Below are positions 11,205 to 23,614 of a stretch of 64,000 bases of DNA, piece after piece. This DNA is from Epiperipatus broadwayi. Taxonomy: Eukaryota > Onychophora > Udeonychophora > Euonychophora > Peripatidae. A model generated the notes under the pieces. The model saw only the letters and a program-made list of their open reading frames with translations. It searched no databases and was not told the origin of the DNA. The translations under genes were made by a program, and so were the position numbers. Location of the stretch: NCBI GenBank assembly GCA_028023455.1, contig JAQFVV010006273.1, forward strand, positions 3,790,142 through 3,854,141, given 5' to 3'. Numbering within the stretch: the first letter of the stretch is position 1; every line of letters starts with the position of its first letter.

Positions 11205-11375
11205 TGCCATTTGATGACGACTTTTTATTTAGGTACTTACAACTGCAGATCACTTTCAAGTGAAGGAAGATTGCAAGAATTAGAAGAACTGTCTTATATT
11301 AAATGGGACATTACTGGACTTTGTGAAGTTAGAAGAAAAGGTGAAGAGACAACTGATTTAAAAGTGGACATGTAC
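11205..11375 (+). pseudogene. RTE copy B endonuclease, N-terminal piece
   Basis: Encodes FYLGTYNCRSLSSEG and then WDITGLCEVRRKGEE. These are the Asn and catalytic Glu blocks of an APE-type endonuclease. The reading frame is cut at 11375 by an insertion and resumes near 14115 with LYYKGANIG. One Glu of the LEEEL run is missing relative to copy C. Confidence 0.85.
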
Positions 11376-14110
11376 TGTACCGGTCGGAAAAAACCACCCA
11401 TCAACAACCACAACTCAGAGTTGGATTCAAACTCAGTTGAACCAAACTGAATTCAAACCCAACTCACAAGTTCAGATCAAATCAATGGATGACATATATC
11501 GATGGTACATGACTATGCACCAAGAAACTAGCTCAATGGATGATGATGATTTGAGACCTCTGAACTGATGCTAATAATGGATAATAAACTAACTAAAGAT
11601 AATTTTAAGTCGAATAATATGTATATGTTCGGGTTGCCAATGCAGACAGTGAGCATTAGCATTAAAATAATGATTGAATAAAAGAGTTAAGAAACCAAAT
11701 GTGTTAATAAAATGTTTAATAATAATAGTAATAGTTTTGTTCAACTTTTAAATGATGACTATATTGATTACCTCTTGTCCTTAAACAGAGTTTATAATTA
11801 CAATAAGAATGGCAGTCCCTATTATATGCCAACAACTATTACACAATATTATGGAAGTCTGTATGTCTATGCCCCCAACAAGAAAATAAAGGCAGATAAA
11901 GATATTCAGTGGTGACGGAAATTATTATTCTAATTTTATACGAAAGAATGTGAGATTTATTTTCACATTCGCAAATCAATTCATGAAGAGCAAGATATGT
12001 ATTTAGGATATAACTTTAACCTTTATTAGAAAACTTATTTAGGTAGAGATGACTAAGAATTTGTTTAACTTTAATGAAATCACTTCATCACGAATTATGA
12101 ACATAAGAGCAGGCTTTACTGGAACAGAGAGGTAACGGTGCTGATGAATTATGAGCTATAAAATAAACAGGAAAGATAATAGCTTGTTGGTGATTTAAGT
12201 AGTATTGCAGCTTGTATTTTACAAGTCTTAATGCCCTTTAAGGAGACGTAGAACATGGGGAAAGCCAGGCGGAGTCATAGCTATGAATCTTTGGTGTTCC
12301 AAATATAATATAAGTGGGGGAGGAAGTGCTTTCTTCCTCTATAATTAAAATAATAGTAATATCACCAACATCAAGCCTACAGAGCAGAAGATTGCCCTGT
12401 GTCAGCAACATTCGAAGATGATGACTTGATAGTCATTGTTTGAATAATGAAACCCAATTTATTATAGAATGCTCTACATGATGACTTGATCAACTAAAAT
12501 TATTTTAAAGCAGTTATAGAATTATATTAATTATGCCCCAAACGTCATGCCCTTCCTGAATATTAACATATAGTAAAAAAAAATTGGATTAGAATGTATT
12601 CATTTGATTCCTTTATCAACCCCTTTGCAAAAATATTTTAAGATTTTAAATATAAATAGATAAACCTTTGTAAACCTGATAAAAGAGCCGGGGACATAGG
12701 TTAAAAATGGAGCTAATAATTTATTATTAGCCAATTATAAAAATAGCAAACATTTAATAAATTCTTTTGACATGATGATTAATAGAACGGTATAAATTTA
12801 GTTCTAATGGGCGGAAATTACTATCAGACTTAATATTTTATTACTTGTATAAGGCAAATGTAACAAAGGAGATCATCGAGTCGAAGGATTATTGGCATAT
12901 AATTAAAAATAAAATGACATTAATAAATTACTCAATAAATATATATAATACAATAAATGAACTGCCATCGTAAGAAAGGAAAATTAAATCTAAGGACTAG
13001 AGATTGAGAGAATTACTATATAATAAAAAATAGCGTAAATAAAAAAGAAAGTTTTATACAGATTATTACATTAAGGAATGAGAAGAGCTTTTAAAGGAGT
13101 GTAAAGTTCAGAAACTGGCCAGGAAGTTACGGTTCATTATGGAATTATATTACCATATCTTCTATAGCTAGTTCTTTAGTTTACACATCCAAGTTCGTGG
13201 AAATGTAGGCGTGCATTTGGTAAATTACTTGAATGGCATTTTGATTGATTTTTTCATAATTTTTGGGCAGCACAATTGGTCCAAAAAAGATTTAGCAGCT
13301 TCATTGAAGATTTTCAGGGGACTTCAGGAACAGTAGTCAGATTCCTGAAGTTTAGCCCCTCACCATGATAGAAACACTAGTTAAAATCACAATTTAAAAA
13401 TGCACAGAGTTTAATGGTACTTCTCTAAACAAAGATGTCTTCCCCCTCTTCAAACTTTTCTGGACTATTTATACTGTCCTCTGATGCCTTCAGCCTATCG
13501 CTTCTTTCATTATCAATGTTGCAAAATTTTACTAATTGATTTTAGATACATTCCCTCGATAAGGCTTTCAAACTCATTAACTTGAATTCATTTTCTAATT
13601 AGAAAATGAATTTTTAAAATCAGAAAAATGATTTTAATTAGGAACCGTCCTTACATTTTAAATAATTATCTTTTTTCTAATTAATAAAACTTTACCCATT
13701 GTTTTTGGAAAGGGACAATCTGAAAGCTTATCGAAAGAATGTAGCTTTTAATCTCTAAAATTTGAATAAGCTATTTAAAAATAAAATAAAACATTTCTGA
13801 TGCAATGAAACTTTATAATAAATATATATTTAAATATTTATAAATATATATTCACAATCCACACAGTTATAATATATATAAATTCATGAATAATTCTATC
13901 ATGAATTTATTAATAGAATTGATTAATTTAAACCTCAAACGAGTTAATTTTAACATACATTTATGTAATAGTTTTTCTTTAAGGAAACTAACATGGATTG
14001 AACATATAAAGGCCCATTGCATCGGAAATTCAAGGTTTGTACTAGGGTTTGAAGTGGGCTTCTGGTGAGATATCATGAAGCTAGAATCATACTTAGATCT
14101 GACTGCTTCA
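11376..14110. mobile_element. 2.7-kb insertion of unknown type inside RTE copy B
   Basis: RTE copy C is continuous across this point. The inserted block begins TGTACCGG, ends GCTTCA, and has GTAC at 11372-11375 and 14111-14114 as a possible 4-bp TSD. TG...CA ends suggest an LTR element, but I could not find a pair of LTRs. Near 12669 one frame reads CKPDKRAGDIG, resembling the KPDKG block of PLE and some LINE reverse transcriptases; this is weak. A 67-codon open frame at 11712-11915 (N- and Y-rich) matches nothing I know. A perfect palindrome, ATTCATTTTCT and its complement, lies at 13586-13611. Confidence 0.5.
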
Positions 14111-14114
14111 GTAC

Positions 14115-14680
14115 TTTATTATAAAGGTGCAAATATTGGAAATACAAATGGAGTAGGATTCATTATAAATAAAAAGTGGAAGAACAACAGAGTGGAGATT
14201 GATGGTATATTGAACAGAGTGGCAAGATTAGCTATACAACTTAAAAGCAAATACCAAATGCAGATTTATCCCCCAACAAGTTTTCATAGTGATGAAGAAG
14301 TAGAAGATTTTTATATGGATATACAAAAGGCTTTTGATCAGAGTAAACAATATTTTAAAATTGTTATGAGAGACTTTAATGCTAGAATTGGTAAACAAAT
14401 GAAAGATGAAAGTGCTGTAGGTAATTTTGGTTATGGTAATAGAAATGAGAGAGGACATAGACTTGTGGAGTTTGCAGAAAAAGAAAAACTTTATATTATG
14501 AATTCATTTTTTGAGAAAAATGTTAAAAGAAAATGGACATGGAAGCATCCAAATGAATGTACAGCAGAATTGGATTATATTTTGACTAACAGAAAATACA
14601 TATTTCAAGATTGTAATAATTCTTAATAAATTTAACATGGGAAGTGACCATCGATTAGTAAGATGTAAGATACACATTAA
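14115..14680 (+). pseudogene. RTE copy B endonuclease, C-terminal piece
   Basis: Contains GVGFIINKKWKNN, then PPTSFHSDEEVEDFY, IVMRDFNARIGKQM (the GDFN block with Gly to Arg), TAELDYILTN and GSDHRLVRCK with the catalytic His. A 2-residue deletion removes part of the VYAPTS block. A TAA at about 14625 separates the SDH block from the rest. Confidence 0.85.
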
Positions 14681-16743
14681 TGCAAAACTAGAGAGACAAA
14701 AATTATTAAGAAAAATAATATTTAAAGTTGGTATTCCTAATCTTCAGAAACATTCTAATGAATTTAAATTAGAACTTACAAAAAGGTTTCAAGTACTAGT
14801 AGATTTTGAACATGATTCAGATTTGAATGAAATTAATATGAAAATAACTGGTACACTTTTAAAAACTGCAACAAAGATAGCTGGAAGAAAAAAGCAACAA
14901 TTGACCAATAAAATTTCTATTGAGACTAGAGAATTTATGAAGAAAAGAAGAAATATGAAGATATACAAAAAAGATGCATTAAAAAAGATTGAATATCTCA
15001 AATTTTGTAAAATGGTGCAGAAAAAAGTTGAATATGATGTAAGAAAATATAACTGTGAACTAGCAAGGAAAGCTGTAGAAGAGAATAAAAATCTCAAGAG
15101 TACAAAACAACATTTTGGTATTAGTAGGAAATTTATATCTACAATAAGAAAAAAGATGGAATTATTAGTAAAAAGAGAGATGACATAATGAAATGGGTAG
15201 AAGACTTTTATCAAGAATTATATGGTAATAAAGAACAAGTACATCCTATATCTATTACATCTTCCAAATTGCCCAGAATTTTAAATAAAGAAATGAGACA
15301 TGCATTTAAATATATAAAGAAAGGAAAGACTCCAGGTAATAATGAAATTATAATTGATATATTAAAAAAAGAAGGTGAAGAAATAGAATTTTTTTAGTAA
15401 AGTTATACACCAAATGTCTAAATGATAAAGATGTACCAGATGATTGGAAGAATGCAGTATTAATATTAGTATTTAAAAAAGATGATAAAGAAGATATTAG
15501 AAATTACAGACCTATCAGCCTTTTAGCAGTTTTATACAAAATTTTTACCAAGATAATTACAACTCGTCTAAAGAGAACATTGGATTTCCAGCAACCAAGA
15601 GAATAAGCTGGATTTAAAAGTGGTTTTAGTATAGTAGATCATATCCAGGTATTGAGAGAAGTTATAGAAAGGACAAATGAATATGAGTTGCCATTATGTT
15701 TTGGATTTGTAGATTAAGAAAAGGCATTTGATTCTATAAACATTTCTTCAGTCATTAAAGCATTAGGTCATCAAGGTATAGATCCAGGATATTGTCATAT
15801 TTTAAAGAATATTTATATTAATGCAATAGCAACAATTAGATTATATAATGATACTAGGAAAGTCAACATTGAGAAGGATGTAAGACAGGGTGACTCCATT
15901 TCTCCAAAACCTTTTCAGCAGTGCTGCAAGAAGTATTTTACGGATTAAAATGGGAAGCTAAAGGAGTGAAAGTAAATGTACATTATTTAAGTCATTTAGA
16001 TTTTTCAGATGATGTAGTTGTTTTTGCAAACAATGCTTTAGAGCTGCAGGAAATGTTGCAGGAATTATCAGATGAAAATAGGAAAATAGGACTAAAGATA
16101 AATGTTAAAAAAACCAAAGTAGTGTTTAATGAATTTTTTCAAAATATGAAAATAAAGATTTTTTATGATGAGCTGAAAAAGTTAACAGTTACAAATACCT
16201 TGGTCAGATTATTAATACAGATAGAAACATAACGGATGAAATTAATCATAGAATTAAACTTGGTTGAAGTGATTTTGGTAGTTTGATATTAAAAGAAATA
16301 TGCTTATGTGTTTGAAAAGAAAGGTTTTTAATAAATGTGTTTTACCAGTTCTTACATATGAATCTGAGAATTGGACACTTAATAGAAGAGCAATATGGAG
16401 ACTTCAGACAACTCAAAGAAGTATGGAAAGATGCATTTTGGGAGTAACAAGAAGAGTTCGAATACGCAATGTATTGGTAAGAGAAGAACAGGTATTACTG
16501 ACCTCATTGAAAAAATTAAAAGACTGAAGTGGAGTTGGGCTGAACATATTGCTAGAAGATATGATAATAAATGGACAATTGAAATCTTAAACTGGATTCA
16601 AAGAGATTGTAAAATACCCAGCAAGAAAACATATGTGAGATGAATGAATGAAATAAAAAAGTGTTCAGGGTTATGCGGAGAAGAGAAGCTAAAAATCGGA
16701 GAAGGATTGCAATAGATTGATAATGGTAATGGTGATGATGATG
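14680..16743 (+). pseudogene. RTE copy B reverse transcriptase and C-terminal domain
   Basis: Reads NYRPISLLAVLYKIFTKII near 15505, FGFVD then KAFDSI (motif A) near 15705-15740, EKDVRQGDSISPK (motif B) near 15870, and LSHLDFSDDVVVFANN (catalytic box) near 15990. The C-terminal RTE domain follows (ENWTLNRRAI, TQRSMERC) and the element ends with (GATGAT)n. Stops and frameshifts occur near 15398, 15604, 15717, 15910, 16190 and 16266. Confidence 0.88.
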
Positions 16744-16755
16744 ATAACATTACTT

Positions 16756-17644
16756 ATATTTTATCTTCTGTAAATATAATTATGTTGTTTACACCTATAT
16801 AAAAAGTTTTCTGCAAAATTTTTGTTGTTACTTTAAAAAAATATCTATGTTTTGTATTATGAGTTATTCCTTCATTATAATTTTGATAATAAAAAAATAC
16901 ACTATAAATCAATACAAAAGAAAAATTATGAAACTATAGCCAGAATATTGAGAAATAGCAAAGACTTTTCTATCGTCACAAAAATTTTATTATTTTGCCT
17001 GCGTTGCACTTGGGATCAGAAATATGGAATCAAAACAAATTGACAATGATAAATATGCTTCAGAAAATATATAAGTTTATAATATATATAAAGCTGATCA
17101 AAATAAATGTTAGTTTTCATTTGAAAAACAGAGTCACTTTATAGATCTAATGCTATAATATTGTACATGAGAAATCCAAACATCTTATATTGTTATAGAA
17201 TTCTATTTAAGAACGTATATGTATTATATTACCGTATATAACTCAAATTAAACATAAGACAAGATATAGTGAAAAAATAGAAATACCGACTACCAGAACT
17301 TTGTAAATCAACTGATATTAACAAGTTAAGAAAAAAAAACATGTTATCTATTGATAAGACAACATTTTAAAATATAATTCTATTAAAATATTAATATTTT
17401 TGTTTTACGGTATAATGATTGCTATTATAAATGATATTATTTTCGGTTCAGATGTATCTTTAAACTCAATTAAAGATTAATATATCATTAATTAAGTCGC
17501 AGTATGAATATTATTAATTTAACATCTTTCATTTTTTCTCATCATGCATAATACTATTCTGCAATATCTAGTTGCGAATGTGATCAATCCTGATTGACTT
17601 TGCAAGTCAGGTTAAGGTAACCTTTTCAATTAATACTCATCTTG
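16756..17644. other. AT-rich spacer, nothing recognised
   Basis: About 0.9 kb between the 3' TSD of RTE copy B and the Gypsy LTR. No coding, RNA or repeat signal was recognised. Confidence 0.6.
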
Positions 17645-18300
17645 CTTTGATACTTCCTAGGAACCTATTAGAGCCATGCACGTTGGATTACATGGTGGGG
17701 TTAAATATCTCTTTTGTTCCTATTATTCTTCCTATATAGTAGGATGCCTAGAAGTTTTAATCAGATATGATGCATATGACCTCACTGTGACTAATATACT
17801 ACTTGCCAAACTTTACAATTTAGAGAATTTTTTAATCACTAATTACAAAATTTATTAGTTGTTAATTGCTGATTATCAATACACACATTGACTGCATAGT
17901 TATTGATGCATGTTTCACATTTTTTTCTAAAACTGAATATATTAAATTTCCTTTATTTGCTACACACACGATTACATATTGATTATCATTATTAATGTAT
18001 AATATTTATGTAGTATTAATTACAATTTTTTTTATTTATTAATTGCTGATTATCAATACACACATTGATTGCCTAATTATTGATGCATGTTTTATATTTT
18101 TTCTAAAACCGAATAGAGTAAATTATCTTTAGTTCGCTACGCACATGAATATATATTTCTTATCCTTATGTATAATATATAAGTAGCAGTTTAAGTACAA
18201 TACAATTTTATTTTAATATACAATATATATATATATATATGCAAATAGTATCTTTTACACATAAATATATATATATATATACACTTATTCTACCTTAATG
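17645..18300 (-). repeat. Gypsy 3' LTR with internal tandem duplication
   Basis: Homologous to the 5' LTR, but about 171 bp are duplicated in tandem: the block TTGCTGATTATCAATACACA recurs at about 17866 and 18043, each time followed by similar text (TTGATGCATGTTT, then TTTTCTAAAAC). The outer and inner edges are approximate. Confidence 0.65.
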
Positions 18301-18529
18301 TGTGTGTGTATATATATATGTTGTTTTAGCTATCTATTATGTTATGATGCAGCATATCTTCTGTCCAGCAGATATAATCTCATCACACATATCCTGTAGA
18401 TGGTTAGGCAGTCTTCAACTCTTCTTGGTTTTCTGTCAGTTGAACTATCTGGCATCAGAGTTGGAGTGGTCATATGTTATCCCCATCATTTTCTCATAGC
18501 TCTGTAGCATATTAGGTAGCTTTTGGCTC

Positions 18530-19400
18530 ATCATCTAATGGATCTGCCTCTGATTAAACATTCATATTCTTGATTAATTTCTGCTATTCTATTCTCTGTG
18601 GCAACCATGATTGCCTCATCCTGGTAACACCTCAGATAATTCAAATATCTATGGAGTGTCACTCCAGCTTCTATCCCAATCTCTGCTAATTGTGTATCTG
18701 CACATCTGGTGGTAGTTATTTTCACCATCTTTTTTCATCTTGTTTTGGATCCAAGCATTATCCTTGATTTTCTGTTTTCATGATGCAGACTCATTTTGTG
18801 CTGATTTTTATTCAGTAGCAGCAGGATTAAACTGCTTCTTTCAAATGATAGTTCTACCAGAGATTTTCTCATGGTTTCTAGTAATATAAAAAGCTTTATT
18901 TATTTTAGTTGCACTTAGTTTCTTAAGGGCTAACTTTAATTTTAACTTCTTGTCAAACACATTAAGCTGAAGAATGATAGGATAGTGCTGTCATATGCTT
19001 TGTATTCCATTTCCTAATGTATGTGTCAAACTTTTATAAGATAAATGCCACTCGATTGTATGCATTTCAAGAATTTCATGGCATGTGAATATTTCCTAAA
19101 ATTTTATGATAGACTCTTCTACATCTGAATTATTCACTATTCTGGATTAAGTTCATTGAAAATAATTGTCTAAAAATATGACATCCACACATATCTGGCA
19201 TAATCAATGTGTACTCATTGCCATAGCTTTTTTATGAGTGATCATACAATGTATTTTGCCATAGTTTAACGTGCTTCACAGTTTTTAGCATACTTCTCCA
19301 TGCCATTAATAATTCCCTGCATCTAGTCAGCTAGAGTTTTAGCTCTAACTAATACCCTTTTGCACCAACACTTGATACCTGTACTTTCTCAATCTTTAAG
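18530..19400 (-). pseudogene. Gypsy integrase remnant
   Basis: The minus strand reads GIINGMEKYAKNCEA (compare WPGIDxDIExxVxxCxxC), then HIDYA near 19205. Next is KFDTYIRKWNTKHMTALSYH near 19030 (compare FxxFxxxxGIxHxxSxxYHP). The C-terminal segment at 18728-18531 includes IEAGVTLHRYLNYLRC, the tail pattern Gypsy integrases share (G..W/L.RH...LR). The catalytic D,D,E set is not complete. Confidence 0.65.
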
Positions 19401-19619
19401 ATATAATCTTGTTTTTTTTTGGTTTACTGATATTCATTTGTTTTCCATTCACTCTCATTCAGATGCAGAAAACATTTTGCAGGCCAACTATTAGCAGTCT
19501 ATCTTATTAGGAGCTTTTATCTTGGGTTTGCTTTAGTTCAATCTACTATTGTCATACTGTTTACTGCTTTTGAGTTCAGCTCAGTGATGTGGTGTACACA
19601 GATATCAACTGTGAGGGTT

Positions 19620-20720
19620 TCTGTTTTATCTGGACACCTAGAGAGTGCATCTACATGTTAGATTGTACTTTGCTTTTTATAGATTAGTTTGTAGTTGTAA
19701 TCAGGCAATAAATACAGCAGCTTATTATTCTGGAACTTAGGACTATTTTGTTCTTTATGAATATCTTCAGTAGTAGTTTGTGAGCATGTTCTCTTTCACA
19801 TACATATTGATGGAACTTTTTGAATTCCTATGTAATGGTTATGAATTATAGTTCCTCTTGGCTCTGAATAGAGTGTAAATGTAAAAGACATTGTTTACAT
19901 ATTGTATGAAATAATGTAGAACTACTCTTACTCTATACTTTCAGATGCATCAGTCATGAGAATGACATTGTTATAATTATTATAATGAATAAGCAGACTG
20001 CCACACAATATAAAACTATGAAAACTATTTCATGTTTAATCTTACATTTCTGACATTGATTCTTTTAAAGAAGGTTGTACTTAGTTAAAAAATATTAGCC
20101 TTTCCCTTCAGAAAATTTTCAAAATAATTAACAAGCCCTAGAAATGTTTGAAGTGCCTTTATGTTACTCAAGTTTGAGGACATTTTTGACTGCAAACACC
20201 ATCTCAGGTGCAGATATTTTTCTACTATGGGTGATTATGCATATAAAAAGTTTGATTCAATGGCTTTCTGTATGTGCAAACCAAGGTATAATTGAGTTGC
20301 AGATTTTGTGAGTTGACTGCAGACTTTTATTAACTTAACCTATCTTCTAGTAATGCCTCCAAGTTATCCATTAGCAATATATCATCAAAATATGGGATTG
20401 CCTGAAAAATATTTGAGATAGTAGTGATTCCATAAAGCAGATAGTTATAATTATATACACTAAATTATCATTACCGAAGTACTGGGATTTGATGAAAAGT
20501 GCTTTAGGACAAGTTTTGTGAAGTGTGATGCTTTTTCTTTCAAAGCTGACCTAACACTTAATACATCTAGTACCAGCTAAAGACTTTTTAAATTTTTTTA
20601 TTTACAATTGCATTGTTATTGTGGCATGATCCTTTCCATTTGATTTCATTACAATTACAATGAAATACCCCATTCTGAAGTCACTCTTGGGGTTGAAATG
20701 ACTACACTAGAATTTCTAGT
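19620..20720 (-). pseudogene. Gypsy reverse transcriptase / RNase H remnant
   Basis: From 20715 downward the minus strand has SEWGI (compare SEWGTPIV), then GITTISNIFQ, AIPYFDDILLMDNLEALLED with the catalytic YFDD at 20381-20392. Next come LQTFLGLVNYFENFLKGKA (thumb/connection) and finally LPDYNYKLIYKKQSTI with HVDALSRCPDK at about 19627-19657, the RNase H end block (VDALSR). Stops are frequent. This is the clearest evidence for Ty3/Gypsy. Confidence 0.8.
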
Positions 20721-21029
20721 TGATCTTCTATATTGTTCTGATGAATCAAACATGTCTTGCAGAGTTTTTTTGACTATAAATCTAGCTCTTTCATGCAGAT
20801 CTATGTTGATTGTGCAGTTTAATTTTTTCCAGATCGATTTTTGCAAAGTATAGCACACCTCTTTTTTATTTTCAATATTTACATTTTTCATGGTGTTGAC
20901 CCTTAACTTTAATGGTATAGAGCATTTCCTACCAATATAAGATTAATTTATCCATTGATGATACAGAGGTATAGTGATAAGTAGCATTTTTTGTAGTTTT
21001 TTTTAATTGACTCAAACTTTTATCATTAA

Positions 21030-21200
21030 AATGACTGGGTTGCATTGGCCATGGAAAAGATTTTCAGTTCTAGATTATGTTTTTCCAATCCTTATTTGTC
21101 AATAAGAGCACTCCAGTATCCCTCTCAGTTTTCATGATCACTGGCTTATTGATGATCTTAACAGTTATCATGAATTGATATAAGTTTCCAGTAGCTGCAT
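21030..21200 (-). pseudogene. Gypsy aspartic protease remnant
   Basis: The minus strand reads YQFMITVKIINKPVIMKTER, immediately followed by DTGVLLLTNKDW. The DTG at 21112-21120 is the catalytic triad, preceded by the usual strand (VKINGKP-like). It lies between gag and RT as expected. Confidence 0.65.
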
Positions 21201-22030
21201 TCCTAGACACAACTTCATCCACTATTATCTGCATTCTTTGCAAAACTTCATCTGCATTCCTGGTCTTTGTAAAATTGATCTAACTTGGCCAAACATGAAG
21301 TTGTTCTACAGTTATGAAATCTCAGATTTATTTATTTACACTCATGTGCAATGTGATTCACTGCTTCACAGACAGTTACAGATTGTTTTGTTTGGTGGGT
21401 GGTCTTCTTTTTGAGGTCTGTAGTTTAAATTGCTGCTTGTGGCTTGTCTGACACACAAAAAAATTCAATTATGTACTTTGATATATGAGCTATTCCTCAT
21501 TCAGTAGCTTCACTTTGTGACAAGTCATCTATACATAATTGTTGTTGTCTTAACTGATCATCCACAAGTCTATCCAAAAGTTGTTTGAAAATGGTTTTCT
21601 TTTGAAAGCTACCATAAAGGTGGGCTTTACCATGTCTCATCAGGCACTCTTATTACTAATTTGTCACTTGTTTCTGAACTAAATCAAGTGATATATTTAT
21701 ATAATTGAGAATTAAAAAGGTTATTTAGTTTTATCATTGCATCATCATATGTCCCGGTTTTTGGAATATCAAATTGTGCTTTCTATAACTCATTGGCTGG
21801 TGAAACAGAGCATGGTCACAACTTTAACAGGATTGCCATTAGTGCCATTAATCACAAAATTCATTTTCAGCTGCTTCACATATAAGGGCTTATCAATTGG
21901 GTTTTCAGTGTCCACTTCACAAATGCTGACTAATGACATTGATGTCATCTTTCCAAGTCTAGCAGGGCTAAGTTTACCTGAAGTAGTTGATCTATTAAGT
22001 CCCATGTATGGATTTTCACTCTACAATTAT
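21200..22030 (-). pseudogene. Gypsy gag remnant with CCHC zinc-knuckle traces
   Basis: The minus strand shows KTIFKQLLDRLVDDQLRQQ (a gag C-terminal pattern) near 21600. Near 21370-21270 it shows NHIAHECK, then HNCRTTSCLAK, a damaged pair of zinc knuckles (compare CxxCxxxxHxxxxC). Upstream text at 22005-21790 (PLYVKQLKMNFVINGTNGN, then KVVTMLCF) is probably the N-terminal gag. There are several stops. The opposite strand is open across 21737-22123 by chance. Confidence 0.6.
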
Positions 22031-22296
22031 CCTGACAAACTGAACCTGTCAAATGAATTCTACCACTTGTGTCAAGCTGCTATATGTATAGGCCTGCTTA
22101 ACTCTCTCAGTCCAGACTCATAAGATAGTGTACATCAAATACAAAAACCTCAGAGTAAATTTGAGAAAGATGGGATTGGGCTTAAGTAAATTCTTTTGTA
22201 GACTTTATCACATATTTTCACAGATGTCTAGGTAAACCATGGGGTATACATAAAACAATAAAATATGGTCAGGATGTATAAATTAACCATTGTCCT

Positions 22297-22735
22297 GCTT
22301 TGATGCATCCAGAAGCAGGAATCTCAGAGAACCTGTTATGAATCAAATGTGAATAATGCAATGGTATATATATCTTTTGCTACTATTATTTTTTTGGAAT
22401 AATGGAATGCCTAGCATTCTTTAATCAAGTATAACCATATACAGTCTGGATATCCAAATTTTATAATTTAAAAAATTCCTTAGTCATTAATTGCTGATTA
22501 TCAATACAATCTAATTACATTCTTATTTATGCATGTTTTATAATATTTTTTAAAACTGAATATATTTCTTCATTTACTACATGCATAAACACACATTTAT
22601 TATCTTTATTTTAGTAAAATTTATACACTATACTTTAAGTATATTTTTATTTTTATATACAATATAATTTCTTTAAATTCTACCTTAATATATATATATA
22701 TATATATATTTCTTTAAATTCTACCTTAATATATA
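22297..22735 (-). repeat. Gypsy 5' LTR
   Basis: Aligns with 17645-18300: shared CTGCTTTGAT at one end, GGAATGCCTAGCA / GGATGCCTAGAAG in the middle, TAATTGCTGATTATCAATAC, and TTCTACCTTAATATAT at the other end. It is shorter than its partner, which holds an internal duplication. TA runs near 22690-22752 blur the outer edge; the block TTTCTTTAAATTCTACC is present twice there. Confidence 0.65.
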
Positions 22736-22780
22736 TATATATATATATATAAACATTACAAGCATAAAGCTAAATTAGTC

Positions 22781-23614
22781 AATATAAAATCAAAACTACC
22801 CCAAATCCAAAATTAAACCAGACCAGCATAAAAATAATATTAAAACACAACCTAAGGTTTCACTGCTACAAGCAGACTTCTCAAGTGTAAAGAACTACAA
22901 AAACTACGCAATATATATAATATTAAAAACTACCCACAAATCCATTCACTTCCCATCCACCCTTAATATTAAAAGAACTCTTAAATAAATTAATTGCTTC
23001 AGAAAAATAAATTTTCAATAATAAAGACTCTTTAATTCTTCTTTTGATTTCAATTCTCTCAAAGAAGACAACCTTAGCTTCATCAAAATCAATAGTGTGG
23101 CCAGTATCTTTTTCATGGACATACAAAGCAGAACTAAGATATCTATTTTTAACTCTACTTTTATGAACCTATATTCTTTCATTTAAACTCAAACTACTCT
23201 GATTTATGTAAACCTTCTTAAAAAATAAACAAGGAATAAAATATACTACACCAGGAACAGTCTTTCTATCAAAAACTTCTTTTGTATTATTTAATAAATT
23301 ATTCAATGTAACACCCCTTTTCCAAGCAATTTTCTTATTTCCAAACAATTTACTATTTCTACACACAATTTTATAAGAAGACAATTTAAATGGCAAAGAA
23401 ATAAAATCATATTTTTCTTTAACCTTTACATCCTTACAAATATTACTATTAAATAAAATACTTTTAACAAATTTATCAGAGTATCCAACACTCAAGTCAT
23501 CTTTATAAAATTGATATTCCTGAAACAAAGCTACCCCACAAGAATTATTTAATTTAATATTTCTCTGACAATAATTCCTTAAAGCAGCTACTTTATGAGA
23601 TACAGACTGATAGA
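22781..23614 (-). pseudogene. inverted partial copy of the PLE 3' end
   Basis: The minus strand repeats the C-terminal part of the PLE at 23615-25640. It runs from the sequence after the RT palm (YQFYKDDLSVGYSDKFVKSI), through GVVYFIPCLF and NQSSLSLNERI (GIY-YIG), to the non-coding tail. The two copies are head to head, and the joint is sharp at about 23614, where ACAGACTGATAG leaves the homology. One GIY-YIG residue differs (YINQS here, YIGQS in the plus copy). The two copies are very similar, suggesting a recent or shared origin. Confidence 0.85.
22852..22894 (-). ncRNA. hammerhead-like motif in inverted PLE tail
   Basis: Complement of the motif at 25523-25565: CACTTGAGAAG, hairpin CTGC-TTGTA-GCAG, then GAAACCTTAGG. 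See that entry for the comparison. Confidence 0.35.

Larger units (their letters stand above)
10750..16755 (+). mobile_element. full-length RTE-clade LINE copy B with 12-bp TSD, carrying a nested insertion
   Basis: The 12-bp sequence ATAACATTACTT occurs at 10750-10761 and 16744-16755, immediately outside an RTE that starts GGCTGAAGAAAGG and ends in (TGATGA)n. Removing the insertion at 11376-14110 leaves about 3.25 kb, a normal size for RTE. The order is 5' UTR (10762-11204), endonuclease (11205-11375 and 14115-14670), RT (about 15180-16040) and C-terminal domain (to about 16700). Stops include CAA to TAA near 15604 and TAT to TAA near 15717. The endonuclease GDFN block is RDFN here. This copy defines the family's 5' end. 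Confidence 0.9.
17645..22735 (-). mobile_element. decayed Ty3/Gypsy LTR retrotransposon
   Basis: On the minus strand the domain order is gag, protease, RT, RNase H, integrase, from about 22030 down to 18530, which is the Ty3/Gypsy order. Related terminal sequences lie at 22297-22735 (5' LTR) and 17645-18300 (3' LTR). They share TAATTGCTGATTATCAATAC, TTGATGCAT-like text and the TTCTACCTTAAT end. Every domain has stops and indels, so this is an old copy. The best marker blocks are described in the domain entries. Confidence 0.8.

Noticed and set aside
18301-18500. Possible host exon near the Gypsy 3' LTR (65-codon frame)
   Set aside because: Lies between the integrase tail and the LTR; antisense to the element, with no domain or splice context.
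21737-22123. 128-codon plus-strand frame
   Set aside because: Antisense to the Gypsy gag remnant; the minus strand has the recognisable retroelement text.
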